52,141 nt of DNA from Bacteroidales bacterium (GCA_017524185.1 JAFWUG010000030.1:1-52141); one strand, 5' to 3'; shown: positions 24,624 through 34,647, numbered from the stretch's first letter. The notes: generated by a model not told the origin, from the letters alone. Program-made: numbers and translations.

Positions 24624-25700
24624 ATGATTAGGCATACCGACCTACAAAACTACCTGATTCGGCTATTCGAGCAGATGGGCTGTCCGCAGGCACATGCCGC
24701 CGATGTGGCCACGCTGCTTGTCGATGCCGAGTTGCGTGGTATTCCGTCGCATGGACTCATGCGTGTTAAGGACTACTATCAGATGGCTAAGGCGGGGCGT
24801 ATAAACCTTAGGCCGCAGCCGCAGGTGGTACATCAAACCCCGTCAACGGCCACTGTCGATGGCGATAATGCTTTTGGGCCAGTGAGCGGTCTCTACGCCA
24901 TGCGGGTGGCCATCGACAAGGCACGTCAGAGCGGCACGGGCTGGGTGGCAGTGCGCAATAGCAATCATTTTGGCATTGCAGGCCACTACGCCATGATGGC
25001 ACTCGAACACGATATGATTGGTATTGCCCTAACCAATGCCAATCCGCTGGTTTGTCCCACAAATTCGGTGAGCAAATATTTGGGTACCAACCCAATAGCG
25101 GTGGCCATACCCACACAGGAACAGCCCCCATTTGTGGCCGACTTTGCCACAACGCCCATTGCGCGGGGCAAGCTTGCCCTTTTGGGCAAGAAGGGCGAAC
25201 GCGCACCGCAGGGGCTTTTGCAGGATGCCGAAGGCCGTCCCACCGACGACCCCGACATTCTGATGCATGGCGGTGGTATTATGACCCTCGGCGGCGATGT
25301 GGCTCATGGTGGACATAAAGGATTCTGTATCACCGCTTTGGTTGATATATTCTCGGCTGTCTTGGGTGGTGCTAATTTTGGGCCCTTTGTTCCACCCCAG
25401 GTGGCTTATCTGCCGTTGCTCGACAGGCAAGTGGGGCAAGGATTGGGGCATTTTTTTGGGGCTATGCGTATCGATGCGTTCCGTCCGGCTGCCGATTTTA
25501 AAGCTTCTATGGACGAGTGGGTTGCTACTTTTAGGGCGGCCAAGAGCGGTGCGGAACAGCCCCCAGTTCAGATTCCAGGCGATGCCGAGCGCAAAAATGC
25601 CGAGCGTAATAGGCGCGAAGGCATCAGCATAATACCGCAGGTGCTGGCCGACCTCAACGAGGTTGCAGCAGAACTTGGAGTTGAAAGCATTGATTATTAG
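24624..25700 (+). CDS. Malate/L-lactate/ureidoglycolate dehydrogenase family oxidoreductase
   Basis: The 358-residue protein belongs to the Ldh_2 family of NAD(P)-dependent 2-hydroxyacid dehydrogenases. Recognisable segments are AELRGIPSHGLMRV, TATVDGDNAFGP, VRNSNHFGIAGHYA (catalytic His), GTNPIAVAIP and FVADFATTPIARGK. Length fits the family. Exact substrate (malate, lactate, ureidoglycolate, sulfolactate) cannot be read from the sequence. It shares a probable operon with the upstream SDR gene and the zinc peptidase 34 bases downstream. Confidence 0.9.
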   Translation: MIRHTDLQNYLIRLFEQMGCPQAHAADVATLLVDAELRGIPSHGLMRVKDYYQMAKAGRINLRPQPQVVHQTPSTATVDGDNAFGPVSGLYAMRVAIDKARQSGTGWVAVRNSNHFGIAGHYAMMALEHDMIGIALTNANPLVCPTNSVSKYLGTNPIAVAIPTQEQPPFVADFATTPIARGKLALLGKKGERAPQGLLQDAEGRPTDDPDILMHGGGIMTLGGDVAHGGHKGFCITALVDIFSAVLGGANFGPFVPPQVAYLPLLDRQVGQGLGHFFGAMRIDAFRPAADFKASMDEWVATFRAAKSGAEQPPVQIPGDAERKNAERNRREGISIIPQVLADLNEVAAELGVESIDY

Positions 25701-25734
25701 AGAATTACAAGTTAAACCTAAAATCGATATTCTT

Positions 25735-26409
25735 ATGGGCATCTATCTTTTGATGATACTGATTTTTGGGGCTAGCATGTTGGTGAGCGCCCGTTTCAAG
25801 TCGAAATTCAGCAAATATGCGCAGGTGTCCAGTGCAAGAGGACTTACTGGTCGTGAGGTGGCCGAACTGATGCTTAGCAACCATGGCATTCGCGATGTGA
25901 AGGTTGTGTCGGCTCCTGGGCAACTATCTGATCACTACAACCCAACCACGCATACTGTGAATTTGAGCCCTGAGGTGTATAACGGGCGTAGCGTTGCAGC
26001 GGCTGCGGTAGCTGCTCATGAATGCGGCCATGCCATACAGCACGCCGAGGCATACGCCTTTTTGCAAATGCGCTCGTCGTTAGTGCCTATAATTTCAGTA
26101 ACATCGCGCTATCAGATGTGGGTGTTGCTGCTGGGAGTTGCCCTGTTGCAGCTATTTCCGGCCGTGTTCTGGTTGGGGATAGCCATGCTGGCACTCTCTA
26201 CGCTGTTCAGTTTCGTTACGCTGCCGGTTGAATTCGACGCCTCGCGCCGTGCCCTGGAATGGCTCGACAGTTCGGGCTTGGCCAGCGGACAGGCGCAGGA
26301 ATATTCGCGCGATGCGCTCAAGTGGGCCGCGCTCACCTACGTTGTGGCTGCCTTAGGGTCGTTGGCAACATTGCTCTACTATTTGGGTTTTGCTCGCAAC
26401 AACGATTGA
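25735..26409 (+). CDS. Membrane-bound neutral zinc metallopeptidase (YugP-like)
   Basis: The 224-residue protein starts MGIYLLMILIFGASML, a membrane helix, then has a cytoplasmic or interfacial part with the zinc motif HECGHAIQHAEAY (HExxH-like, about residues 96-108). Two more membrane helices (about 125-165) and a last one (about 195-218) follow. VTLPVEFDASRRALEWL is a hallmark of the YugP/Zn-peptidase-2 family. The start at 25735 is preferred; an in-frame start inside the preceding gene (25663) would place charged residues before the helix. Substrates of this family are not established. A ZIP transporter gene follows after 21 bases. Confidence 0.88.
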   Translation: MGIYLLMILIFGASMLVSARFKSKFSKYAQVSSARGLTGREVAELMLSNHGIRDVKVVSAPGQLSDHYNPTTHTVNLSPEVYNGRSVAAAAVAAHECGHAIQHAEAYAFLQMRSSLVPIISVTSRYQMWVLLLGVALLQLFPAVFWLGIAMLALSTLFSFVTLPVEFDASRRALEWLDSSGLASGQAQEYSRDALKWAALTYVVAALGSLATLLYYLGFARNND

Positions 26410-26430
26410 GGCTTTTTTAGGTCTGTGGAT

Positions 26431-27207
26431 ATGTTGGTTGTTATTGGGTTTTTGCTGATATTTTTGGGTACAACGGCGGGGGCAGCCTCGGTGTTTTTGA
26501 TTCGTCGCGAGCAATCGGCCCGTGTAAATTCCCTAATGTTGGGTTTTGCGGCGGGCATGATGATTGCGGCGAGCATGTGGTCGCTGCTGTTGCCTGCCAT
26601 TGAGCAGGCATCGGCGAATTATGGTTCGTTTGGATGGATACCAGCAGCATTTGGTTTTGTGTGCGGAGGATTGTTTTTGGTGCTGCTCGACCACATTGTG
26701 CCGCATATTCACCAAACGTCGCAGCACGAGGAGGGACTGCGGTCGCGTTTCTCCAAGAATATCAAGTTTTTCTTAGCCGTAACGTTGCATAATATACCTG
26801 AGGGACTGGCAGTTGGCTTTGCTTTTGGGGCGGCTGCACAGGCTGGCCATGGCGACGACATGTCGGCTTTGGCTCTTGCCATAGGCATTGCGCTACAGAA
26901 CCTGCCCGAGGGTGCTGCTGTGGCTCTGCCCATGAGCAATGGTGGGCAGAATCGCGGCCGTGCATTCCTGTTTGGTATGGGGAGCGGAGCGGTTGAGCCG
27001 TTAATGGCCATTGCGGGCTACTTTGTGGCGGCGCAGTTGGTGGCCATACTACCTTGGCTAATGGCGTTTGCTGCTGGCGCAATGATTTTTGTGGTGGCCG
27101 AGGACCTAATCCCCGAGGCCAATCTGCGCGACGATTCGCATTTCGGCACTTGGGGAGTTATGATTGGCTTTGCCCTAATGATGGTGCTCGATGTGGCCTT
27201 GGGCTAA
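26431..27207 (+). CDS. ZIP-family metal (zinc) transporter
   Basis: The 258-residue protein has about eight membrane helices. The two metal-binding helices carry HNIPEGLAVGFAFG and QNLPEGAAVALPM, typical of ZIP transporters that import Zn or Fe. A short His-containing loop (HIHQTSQHEEG) lies between the helices. The ATG at 26431 is chosen over an upstream GTG at 26425. It follows a zinc peptidase gene, which suggests zinc handling, though GufA-type members may have other directions or metals. It is convergent with the HicB-like gene 17 bases away; no terminator is visible between them. Confidence 0.9.
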   Translation: MLVVIGFLLIFLGTTAGAASVFLIRREQSARVNSLMLGFAAGMMIAASMWSLLLPAIEQASANYGSFGWIPAAFGFVCGGLFLVLLDHIVPHIHQTSQHEEGLRSRFSKNIKFFLAVTLHNIPEGLAVGFAFGAAAQAGHGDDMSALALAIGIALQNLPEGAAVALPMSNGGQNRGRAFLFGMGSGAVEPLMAIAGYFVAAQLVAILPWLMAFAAGAMIFVVAEDLIPEANLRDDSHFGTWGVMIGFALMMVLDVALG

Positions 27208-27224
27208 AGCCTATGAGCAGGCGT

Positions 27225-27620
27225 TTACAGTAGTTCTAGCTCGTTGAGTTCTTGTGTGAGCATCCTTATACCTTCCTGAATGCGCTTGAGTTGTCGTTTG
27301 CGAGGTTTGTGCATCCCCGCAGCGTAGTGCCACAGTTGCCGCTCGTTTATGCCCGTAATTCGGCTCAGCGCTGCTTTGGTGAACACATCGCTGTAGTAGT
27401 TGATGAATGTGGCTGCATCAACCTTGAAACGCAGTTCGAATGGCTCAAGCAGTCGGCTGTCGGGATGCGCAGCGGTGTCGCGATAGCGCATTATGGCCTC
27501 GTGCATGTTGATTCGCACCTCGGTCATGTTGCTGCCCACAATAATTAGCGGAACGCCCTCAATGTAGGCACTCAGGTTTCGCCCCGTATGCCCTACAATC
27601 ACTTCGAGTTCGTTTGTCAT
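27225..27620 (-). CDS. Solitary HicB-like protein with helix-turn-helix
   Basis: The 131-residue protein has a HicB-type partial RNase-H-like fold at the N-terminus (ELEVIVGHTGRNLSAYIEGV, about 4-45) and an XRE-like helix-turn-helix (about 80-110; FTKAALSRITGINERQLWHY, MHKPRKRQLKRI). This combination is common in Bacteroidota HicB-like regulators. No hicA-type toxin gene (about 60 codons) lies on either side: only 17 bases separate it from the ZIP gene and the upstream region is non-coding. It may act as an orphan antitoxin or regulator. A 7-base palindrome (27712-27744) lies in the divergent region shared with the receptor gene. Confidence 0.78.
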   Translation of the reverse strand: MTNELEVIVGHTGRNLSAYIEGVPLIIVGSNMTEVRINMHEAIMRYRDTAAHPDSRLLEPFELRFKVDAATFINYYSDVFTKAALSRITGINERQLWHYAAGMHKPRKRQLKRIQEGIRMLTQELNELELL

Positions 27621-27711
27621 GGATGTAAATGATTGATTATTAGTGTGTTAGTTTTATGTTGTGTTCTCTTGTTGTTTTAGGAATATCGATGTAAATATAG
27701 TAAAAACACGA

Positions 27712-27744
27712 ATACTAATATCATTTTGTTCTGTTTTTTAGTAT
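27712..27744. repeat. Short inverted repeat in the divergent region, possible operator
   Basis: ATACTAA at 27712-27718 and TTAGTAT at 27738-27744, perfect over 7 bases with a 19-base spacer. It lies between the HicB-like start (27620) and the receptor promoter (27863). The region is AT-rich, so chance is possible. Confidence 0.35.
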
Positions 27745-27862
27745 GATTTGTCGGATGCACTAGGAATATATAATTGGGGTGTGTTTGAGTGCGTAAGGTT
27801 TGAGGGGGGCAGAATAGATGCGATAAATGATAAATGTTAGTGGTTTATAAGCTTTAAAAGCG

Positions 27863-27870
27863 TATATTTG
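27863..27870 (+). promoter_or_regulatory. -7 promoter element of the second receptor gene
   Basis: TATATTTG, a perfect -7 match, 22 bases before the ATG at 27893. The -33 position is not a clear TTTG. Confidence 0.6.
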
Positions 27871-27892
27871 TGCCAAAACGTCAAAGTTAGAG

Positions 27893-30205
27893 ATGAAGCT
27901 GGGTATTCGCAAAAAGTTATTGCTCTATTTGATGGCCTCCGTTGCTTTGTTCTATGTGTTGGTGGTGGGCTATTTGCTGAAGTCGAGCTTCACATCGGCC
28001 TATTCCAATGCGGCAGTGCGTATTGAGCAGGAAGCCAATAATTTGGCCCGTTCGGTGAGCATCGAGATGGAGAGTTGTCTGTCGATGGTGCGCTCGTTGG
28101 CGCAGTCTTTTTCAATTTATCAGACTATGCCTGAAGAGGAGTGGCAGAGGATTTTTTCCTCGATGTATGTGTCTATTATTGAGCGAAACCCACACATATT
28201 ATACATTTGGGATAGTTGGGAGTATAGTAAGTATAAACCAGGATATACTAAGCCAACAGGTCGTTTGGCAATGAATGTGCTGCGCGAGAATGGTGATATT
28301 GTGAAAATAATTAGGGAACGTGGTGTTGATGAGAACGAGCCTGAACTCTACCTTGCTCTAAGGGAACAGAATCGCGAACTAATCATGGATCCGTATATTG
28401 ACGAGGGTCCAATGGGCGAGAATGAGTTGGTGGTAACCTACATAGTTCCTATACAATTGAATGGGGCATTTTGTGGTTTAGTTGGTTTCGATGTGAGCAT
28501 GGGATCCTTGCAGGATATTATTACCAAGGCCAACAACATACAGGGCAGTCAGGCCATGCTGGTTACCAACACAGGTATTGTTGCAAGTCATCCAAACGAA
28601 TCGTTTGTGGGGCAGTCAATTAGCAACGTCATGCCGCGTGAGGTTGAGCGGCAGCATCTGCTCGAGAAGATAGAAAGCGGTTTGCCATTCAACTATCTTA
28701 GAGAGTCGGTAAAAGGCAATAGCATTGTATATTGGGCTCCTGTAACCACGCTGAAAACCAACGTTCCATGGATGGTGGCTGTGTCGGTGCCATACGATAG
28801 CATATTTGATAATTTCAAGCGCACCATTGCAATAGCCATATCGCTCAGTATTTTGGGTATTGTGGCCATTCTTGTCATCATTATGTTGGTGAGCAACAGC
28901 ATAAGTCGTCCCATTGCACGTATGACGCAGAGCCTTTCGCGGTTGGCGGCTGGTGAGATGTCCGATGAACTCACGCTGCAAATGAACACGGGCGATGAGT
29001 TGGAGGAGATGTCGAATGCGCTAAATATTTCAATCACAGGACTTAACAGCAAGGCGCGGTTTGCCAAGGATATTGGAGAGGGTACATACGATTCGGAACT
29101 CGAACTGCTGAGCGATCGCGATGCGCTGGGGCAGTCGCTGATTCAAATGCGAGACAATTTGCAGCGAGCATCGGAGGAAGAATCTGCGCGTAGGTTAGAG
29201 GCCGAGCGAGCAGCCTGGGCAAGTGCAGGTTTAGCAAGGTTTGGCGAGTTGCTGCGTCTCTATAACGATAACCTGCAGAAATTGAGCGATGGCGTGGTGG
29301 CCGAAATGGCTCGATATGTTGGAGTGAATCAGGTGGGGCTATTCTTGCAAACCGACGACGGGGCGGAAGAGAATGGCCCAGCGCTGTTTGAATTGAAAGC
29401 AACGTATGCATGGGAGCGTAAGAAATATTTGGTGAAGAAGGTGGCTGCAGGCGAGGGGCTGGTGGGTGCGTGTGTGCTCGAACGTGCTTCAATCTACATG
29501 ACTACCGTCCCCGACGACTATATAACCATCACTTCGGGATTGGGCGGAGCCACGCCGCGTAGCGTTTTGTTGGTTCCACTTAAGACCGCCGAGGAAGTGG
29601 TGGGTGTGATTGAGATGGCATCGTTCGGCACGTTAGAGCCCCATGTGATAGCGTTTGTGGAGCATGTGGCCGACAGCATGGCAGGCACAATACGCACCGT
29701 GAAAGTGAATGCGCGTACTCGCGAATTGCTTGAACAGTCGCAGATGCAGGCCGAGGAGATGAAGGCGCAGGAGGAGGAGATGCGTCAGAACATGGAGGAG
29801 TTGCAAGCCACTCAGGAGGAGATTGCTCGCAAAACCGAGGAAATCACTGGATTTGTGAACTCAATTCATAGCGCATCGTTTGTTGTGGAGTACGACACCA
29901 GTGGCACCATCATCGATGTGAACGAATCGTACCTTATGCTTGCAGGAAAGACACGCGGTGAGGTGATAGGAGCGCACCATAGGGATTGGATGACTTTCAC
30001 CCCAGAGCAGCAGTTAGGATATGTTGAGTTTTGGGATGATTTGCGCTCGGGTCATAGCCGAAAGCAGCGCACCAAGCTTGCGTTGCATGGGCAGGAAGTG
30101 GAGTTGTTAGAGGTGTATATACCTGTGTATGACGGTGATGGGCATGTAACTAAGGTGATGAAGCTCGGATTTCTGCAAAATGATTTTGACGAGCAGACCA
30201 TTTAG
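27893..30205 (+). CDS. Cache-HAMP-GAF-PAS membrane receptor without an output domain
   Basis: The 770-residue protein has a membrane helix (about 9-29), a double-Cache sensor region (about 35-305), a second helix (about 311-333), HAMP (about 334-390), GAF (about 441-600, PRSVLLVPL and GVIEMASFGT), a coiled coil (about 605-655, with QAEEMKAQEEEMRQN) and one PAS domain (about 655-762). It ends nine residues later with no kinase, cyclase, GGDEF or chemoreceptor signalling domain. It closely resembles the receptor at 2349-5195, which has an additional PAS. The most conserved parts between the two are the segment between HAMP and GAF (Y-D-x-x-LELL), the GAF core (PDDYI-x-I-x-SGLG) and the coiled coil. 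A monocistronic unit is likely: own promoter upstream and a strong terminator 50 bases downstream. Confidence 0.85.
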   Translation: MKLGIRKKLLLYLMASVALFYVLVVGYLLKSSFTSAYSNAAVRIEQEANNLARSVSIEMESCLSMVRSLAQSFSIYQTMPEEEWQRIFSSMYVSIIERNPHILYIWDSWEYSKYKPGYTKPTGRLAMNVLRENGDIVKIIRERGVDENEPELYLALREQNRELIMDPYIDEGPMGENELVVTYIVPIQLNGAFCGLVGFDVSMGSLQDIITKANNIQGSQAMLVTNTGIVASHPNESFVGQSISNVMPREVERQHLLEKIESGLPFNYLRESVKGNSIVYWAPVTTLKTNVPWMVAVSVPYDSIFDNFKRTIAIAISLSILGIVAILVIIMLVSNSISRPIARMTQSLSRLAAGEMSDELTLQMNTGDELEEMSNALNISITGLNSKARFAKDIGEGTYDSELELLSDRDALGQSLIQMRDNLQRASEEESARRLEAERAAWASAGLARFGELLRLYNDNLQKLSDGVVAEMARYVGVNQVGLFLQTDDGAEENGPALFELKATYAWERKKYLVKKVAAGEGLVGACVLERASIYMTTVPDDYITITSGLGGATPRSVLLVPLKTAEEVVGVIEMASFGTLEPHVIAFVEHVADSMAGTIRTVKVNARTRELLEQSQMQAEEMKAQEEEMRQNMEELQATQEEIARKTEEITGFVNSIHSASFVVEYDTSGTIIDVNESYLMLAGKTRGEVIGAHHRDWMTFTPEQQLGYVEFWDDLRSGHSRKQRTKLALHGQEVELLEVYIPVYDGDGHVTKVMKLGFLQNDFDEQTI

Positions 30206-30254
30206 TTAGGCAGTTTTTACTGAACCGCCCAATGTATCGGTATAGTGTAAAAAA

Positions 30255-30283
30255 AAAGAGGCCATCCCAAGGGTGGCCTCTTT
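30255..30283. terminator. Bidirectional terminator between the receptor and glutamine synthetase genes
   Basis: Perfect 10-base stem AAAGAGGCCA (30255-30264) and TGGCCTCTTT (30274-30283) with a 9-base loop, preceded by an A-run and followed by T residues. It lies between two convergent genes. Confidence 0.9.
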
Positions 30284-30304
30284 CGTTGTTTGCCTTCTAA
30301 CAGC

Positions 30305-31807
30305 TTAGGCAATATGAATGAATTTTGCTACAAGTTTAGCAATCTCCTCGTTGTTGCCCAAGATGCGCTCGTTTAGGCCGTCGTCGTTATACGACTGCAG
30401 CTTCTTTATTAGCGCGTCGATCATGCCTTTGGGGAATACGCCATCGGCCTCGAAAATGTCGCGCTTGCTGGCTAGCACCTGTGCCGAAGCGTAGCACGAT
30501 GTGGGCAACTGCTCCAGCGTGTTGAGGCGGTCTTTGAAAGCCTCGCTGAAGATGTTCACGTCGGCGTAGAGCTTCTCGGCCATCTCAAGAGCCTTGGGGT
30601 TGCGTATGCCGCGTAGCGCGGTAACTATAAGGCCAGCCACCAGCAGGTAGGGGTCGGCCGAGCCGTCGCCCACGCGATACTCAAAGGTTTGCTTGTTGAT
30701 TTTGGGCATCTGGCTGTTCTCGACAGGGTTGGCATGAGCCACCATGTTGTTGGCGCAGGTCCAGCCCAGCGGAACGCGCACGGTTACCGAGCGGTTGCGG
30801 TCGCCCCAGCAGATATAGGTGGGAGCCTCCTGGTGAGGCACAAGGCGTAGGTACGACACCGGAATGGTGTTGCCAAAGGCAGTTAGTGCGCCAGCCGACT
30901 CGAGTATGCCTGCAATCATCTTGCGCGACATGTCGCTCAGTTTGCCGTTCTCGGCGGTGATGTTCTGGCCATCGCGCTCCACCATCATGTGGAAGTGCAA
31001 ACCGCTACCGGCCTTGCCCACGGTGATTTTTGGAGCGTAGCTGATGCCCACACCGTAGCGCTCGCCCAGCATACGTAGCACCCATTTGGCCACTATAAGC
31101 TGCTCAACAGCCTGCTCGGCGGGCATGGGGAGGAACTCAACCTCGTGCTGCTCGTAGTAGGTGTCGCCATCGCTGAAGCAGCCCACCTCGGAGTGGCCGT
31201 ATTTTACCTTACCGCCAGTTTGGGCTATATATACGAGCGCATCGCGGCGCAGGGCTTCCCATTTGGCGAATGGCTCCGACTCGTGATAGCCGCGTTGGTC
31301 GATGCTGGGATAGCGGTCGTCGCGCTCAGAGATTACGTAGTACTCCAGCTCGGCCAGGGCCTTAAAGGTGCAGCCTGTTTCTTTCTTAAATTGCTCGTGG
31401 GCTTTGATTAGCACGTTCTCGGGTGCGCTTTGCAGCGGTTGGCCAGTGCTGTCGTAGAACGAGCATAGGATGTCGATGGCGGGCACATCCGAGAATGGGT
31501 TGAGGAATGCCGTGCGGAAGCGGGGAATTACGTAGAGGTCGCTGCTGCCAGCCTCGATGAACGAGAACAGGCTGCTGCCATCGACGCGCTCGCCGGCCGA
31601 GAGTATGGTCTCGAGATACTCCTTTGAGGAGATGATAAAGTTTAGCGTTTTGAGACGGCCATCTTCGGCCACGTAGCGGAAGTTTACCATTTCGATTTGG
31701 TTCTCCTCGCAGTACTTGATGATGTCGTCTTTGGTGAACTCCTCGGCGGGCTTTTGCAGGTAGCTAACCAGCGCGTTGGGGTTCATGTGGATTTCTGATT
31801 GGTTCAT
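30305..31807 (-). CDS. glnA: Glutamine synthetase family protein
   Basis: The 500-residue protein is related to type I glutamine synthetase, which makes glutamine from glutamate, ammonia and ATP. Visible elements are the N-terminal beta-grasp region, the metal/ATP helix LAELEYYVISERDD, the EQHEVEF segment, GSGLHFHMMV (metal and ammonium site), NRSVTVRVP (glutamate site) and FEYRVGDGSADPYLL near the C-terminus. The last differs slightly from the usual R-x-PD-x-x-ANPYL pattern (ADPYL), and the length is a little above the type I norm (about 470), so another gamma-glutamyl ligase is possible. It is the only glutamine synthetase in the window. Own promoter and terminator. Confidence 0.85.
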   Translation of the reverse strand: MNQSEIHMNPNALVSYLQKPAEEFTKDDIIKYCEENQIEMVNFRYVAEDGRLKTLNFIISSKEYLETILSAGERVDGSSLFSFIEAGSSDLYVIPRFRTAFLNPFSDVPAIDILCSFYDSTGQPLQSAPENVLIKAHEQFKKETGCTFKALAELEYYVISERDDRYPSIDQRGYHESEPFAKWEALRRDALVYIAQTGGKVKYGHSEVGCFSDGDTYYEQHEVEFLPMPAEQAVEQLIVAKWVLRMLGERYGVGISYAPKITVGKAGSGLHFHMMVERDGQNITAENGKLSDMSRKMIAGILESAGALTAFGNTIPVSYLRLVPHQEAPTYICWGDRNRSVTVRVPLGWTCANNMVAHANPVENSQMPKINKQTFEYRVGDGSADPYLLVAGLIVTALRGIRNPKALEMAEKLYADVNIFSEAFKDRLNTLEQLPTSCYASAQVLASKRDIFEADGVFPKGMIDALIKKLQSYNDDGLNERILGNNEEIAKLVAKFIHIA

Positions 31808-31838
31808 GATTGATGAAACTTTGTTGGTATAATGGTGG

Positions 31839-31846
31839 CAAATTTA
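31839..31846 (-). promoter_or_regulatory. -7 promoter element of glnA
   Basis: Minus strand TAAATTTG, a perfect -7 match 32 bases upstream of the ATG at 31807. Confidence 0.55.
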
Positions 31847-31899
31847 CGCAAATTTGCCATGTTGCGTTCTCAAAAGGCTTTTTGTCTGAATTTTATGCG

Positions 31900-34578
31900 C
31901 TATTCTAATTGCTTTAGGCGTTCCTCCAGATGAGCAATTTTTGTACGGGCATCGGCTTCTTTCTTGCGCTCCAGTTCTACCACATGGGCGGGGGCGTGGT
32001 TGGTGAAGTTGGCGTTGCCCAGTTTTTTTAGCACGCTATCGAGGAAACGACGGGCGTAGTCGAGTTCCTGCTGCAGCTTAGTGCGCTCTTGCTCGGTGTC
32101 GATTAGGCCTTCGAGCGGAACGTAAATTTCGGCCGTGCCGATACGGAACGATGCTGCGCCCTGCACCTCTTGCGCGGTGGTCTCCATTGCGCTCAGGTTG
32201 GCCAGTTTGGCGGCCACGGCGATGAACCCATTGTTGGGCTGTAGGTCGCGCACCTTGGCGCACAGCTGGTTCTTGGGGCTTAGGTTCTTCTCCTGCCTAA
32301 TGGTGCGGATGCCTGCCACAAGTTCCTTTAGTAGTTCAAATTCGTTGAGGGTCTGCTCGTTGTGCGCCGATGCGCTGGGCATAAGGCTCACCATAATGCT
32401 TTCGCCCTGCTGGCGGGTGCGTAGTTGCTGCCAAAGCTCTTCGGTGATGAAGGGCATGAATGGGTGCAGCAAGGCCAGCAACTGCTCAAAGTAGGCCAGC
32501 GTTTGTTCTAGCGTTTTGGCGTCGATGGGTTGACCGTAGGCTGGTTTCACAATTTCGAGCAGCCAGGCCGAGAATTCGTCCCTGAACAGTTTGAACGAGG
32601 TCATTAGAGCCTCGGATATGCGGTATTTGTCGAGGTCGTCGTTGATTTGTGCTATGGCGCGATTTAGCCTGTGGCCAAACCATTCGAGGCCATATTGGGC
32701 CGCTATAGGTTGCTCTATTGAATTGCTTGACTGCCAGCTTTTTACAAGCCTAAATGCGTTCCATATTTTGTTGCAGAAGTTGCGTCCTTGCTCGGTCAGA
32801 GCCTCGTCGAACAGTAAATCGCCACCTGCGGGCGAGCTGAGCAGTATGCCCATGCGTACACCGTCGGCACCGTAGCGTTCAATCAGGTCGAGCGGGTCGG
32901 GCGAGTTGCCGAGTGATTTCGACATCTTGCGACCTAGCTTGTCGCGCACTATGCCCGTGAAATAGACGTTGCGGAAGGGTACTTGGTGCTGATATTCCTC
33001 GCCGGCCATAATCATGCGAGCCACCCAGAAAAAGATGATGTCGGGGGCGGTGATGAGGTCGTTGGTGGGGTAGTAGTACTTGAATTCGGCGTTGTTGGGA
33101 TCCAGCACGCCGTTGAACAGCGACAGCGGCCACAGCCACGACGAGAACCATGTGTCGAGTACATCGTCGTCCTGACGCAAGTCGCTGAGGGTTAGCTGTT
33201 TGTTGCCCGTCTTTTCAATGGCCTGTTGCAGTGCTTCTTCGGGCGTTTCGGCCACCACGAATCCACCTTCGGGCAGGTAGTAGGCAGGTATTTGGTGTCC
33301 CCACCATAGCTGGCGGCTGATGCACCAATCTTTGATGTTATCGAGCCAATGGCGATAGAGGTTGATATATTTGGGCGGATAGAACTTGATTTCGCCATCA
33401 ACAACGGGTTTCAGGGCTATTTCGGCCAGATGCTCCATCTTTAGGAACCACTGCATGGATAGTTTGGGCTCTATCGGCACATGTGTACGCTCCGAGTAGC
33501 CCACCTTATTGTTGTAGTCCTCGGTTTTCTCCAGCAGCCCAGCCTTTTCGAGGTCGGCCACAATTTGCTTGCGCACCTCCTCGCGGCTCATGCCCACGTA
33601 CATGCCAGCGGCCTCGCTGATGGTGGCGTCGTCGTTGAATATGTTGATGCTCTGCAATTTATGCTTTTCGCCTAGCATATAGTCGTTCACGTCGTGGGCG
33701 GGTGTAACCTTCAGACAGCCCGTGCCGAACTCAATGTCCACATAGGTGTCCTCAATCACGGGTATGGCGCGATTTACCAGCGGCACCACCACCTGTTTGC
33801 CCCGTAGCCATTGATTTTTTGGGTCGGTGGGATTTATACACATGGCTGTGTCGCCCATGATTGTTTCGGGGCGCGTGGTGGCCACCACCGCGTAGCGACG
33901 TCCCTGCGCATCGGTGTGTATGATTTCGCCTTCGGTACCCGTAGCCCCCGAACCGTCGTCGTTGTGGAGGTAGTAGCGGAGGTAGTATAGCTTGCTGTGC
34001 TCGTCGCGGAAAATCACCTCCTCATCGCTTAGAGCAGTTAGAGCTTGCGGATCCCAGTTTACCATACGTACACCTCTGTAAATCAGTCCCTTGTTGTATA
34101 AATCTACAAAGGTGCGGATTACGCTCTTGGAGCGGGTTTCGTCCATGGTGAATGCGGTGCGATCCCAATCGCACGAGCAGCCCAGGCGGCGTAGCTGTTT
34201 CAGTATTATGCCGCCATGCTCGTGGGTCCAGTCCCATGCGTGTTTGAGGAACTCCTCGCGGCTGATGTCGGTTTTCTTTATGCCCTGCTGCGCCAGCTTG
34301 TTCACCACCTTGGCCTCGGTGGCTATTGAGGCGTGGTCGGTTCCTGGCACCCAGCAGGCGTTTTTGCCCTGCATACGGGCGCGGCGCACCAGCACGTCCT
34401 GAATGGTGTTGTTGAGCATGTGGCCCATGTGCAGCACTCCGGTTACGTTGGGTGGCGGAATCACCACGCAGTAGGGTTCGCGTCCGTCGGGCTTTGAGCT
34501 AAAAAATCCTTGGTCGAGCCAGTAGGCATACCATTTGTCCTCAACCTGACGCGGGGAGTATTGAGCCGATATTTCCAT
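31900..34578 (-). CDS. valS: Valine--tRNA ligase
   Basis: The 892-residue class I synthetase charges tRNA-Val. The HIGH-type motif is HMGHML (residues 50-55, inside [15 protein letters not shown]) and the KMSKS motif occurs in [11 protein letters not shown]. The CP1 editing domain ([15 protein letters not shown]) and the ValRS-specific C-terminal coiled-coil arm (from about residue 825, [16 protein letters not shown]) are present. The true ATG is at 34578 ([16 protein letters not shown]); a reading to 34584 uses a TTG. It has its own promoter at 34648-34655. Confidence 0.98.
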   Translation of the reverse strand: MEISAQYSPRQVEDKWYAYWLDQGFFSSKPDGREPYCVVIPPPNVTGVLHMGHMLNNTIQDVLVRRARMQGKNACWVPGTDHASIATEAKVVNKLAQQGIKKTDISREEFLKHAWDWTHEHGGIILKQLRRLGCSCDWDRTAFTMDETRSKSVIRTFVDLYNKGLIYRGVRMVNWDPQALTALSDEEVIFRDEHSKLYYLRYYLHNDDGSGATGTEGEIIHTDAQGRRYAVVATTRPETIMGDTAMCINPTDPKNQWLRGKQVVVPLVNRAIPVIEDTYVDIEFGTGCLKVTPAHDVNDYMLGEKHKLQSINIFNDDATISEAAGMYVGMSREEVRKQIVADLEKAGLLEKTEDYNNKVGYSERTHVPIEPKLSMQWFLKMEHLAEIALKPVVDGEIKFYPPKYINLYRHWLDNIKDWCISRQLWWGHQIPAYYLPEGGFVVAETPEEALQQAIEKTGNKQLTLSDLRQDDDVLDTWFSSWLWPLSLFNGVLDPNNAEFKYYYPTNDLITAPDIIFFWVARMIMAGEEYQHQVPFRNVYFTGIVRDKLGRKMSKSLGNSPDPLDLIERYGADGVRMGILLSSPAGGDLLFDEALTEQGRNFCNKIWNAFRLVKSWQSSNSIEQPIAAQYGLEWFGHRLNRAIAQINDDLDKYRISEALMTSFKLFRDEFSAWLLEIVKPAYGQPIDAKTLEQTLAYFEQLLALLHPFMPFITEELWQQLRTRQQGESIMVSLMPSASAHNEQTLNEFELLKELVAGIRTIRQEKNLSPKNQLCAKVRDLQPNNGFIAVAAKLANLSAMETTAQEVQGAASFRIGTAEIYVPLEGLIDTEQERTKLQQELDYARRFLDSVLKKLGNANFTNHAPAHVVELERKKEADARTKIAHLEERLKQLE

Positions 34579-34647
34579 GTTCAAAAACTATTGTAATGTC
34601 AATAAATCAATGTGTTACGCATCTATTTCGCATGGCGAAATGAGCAG

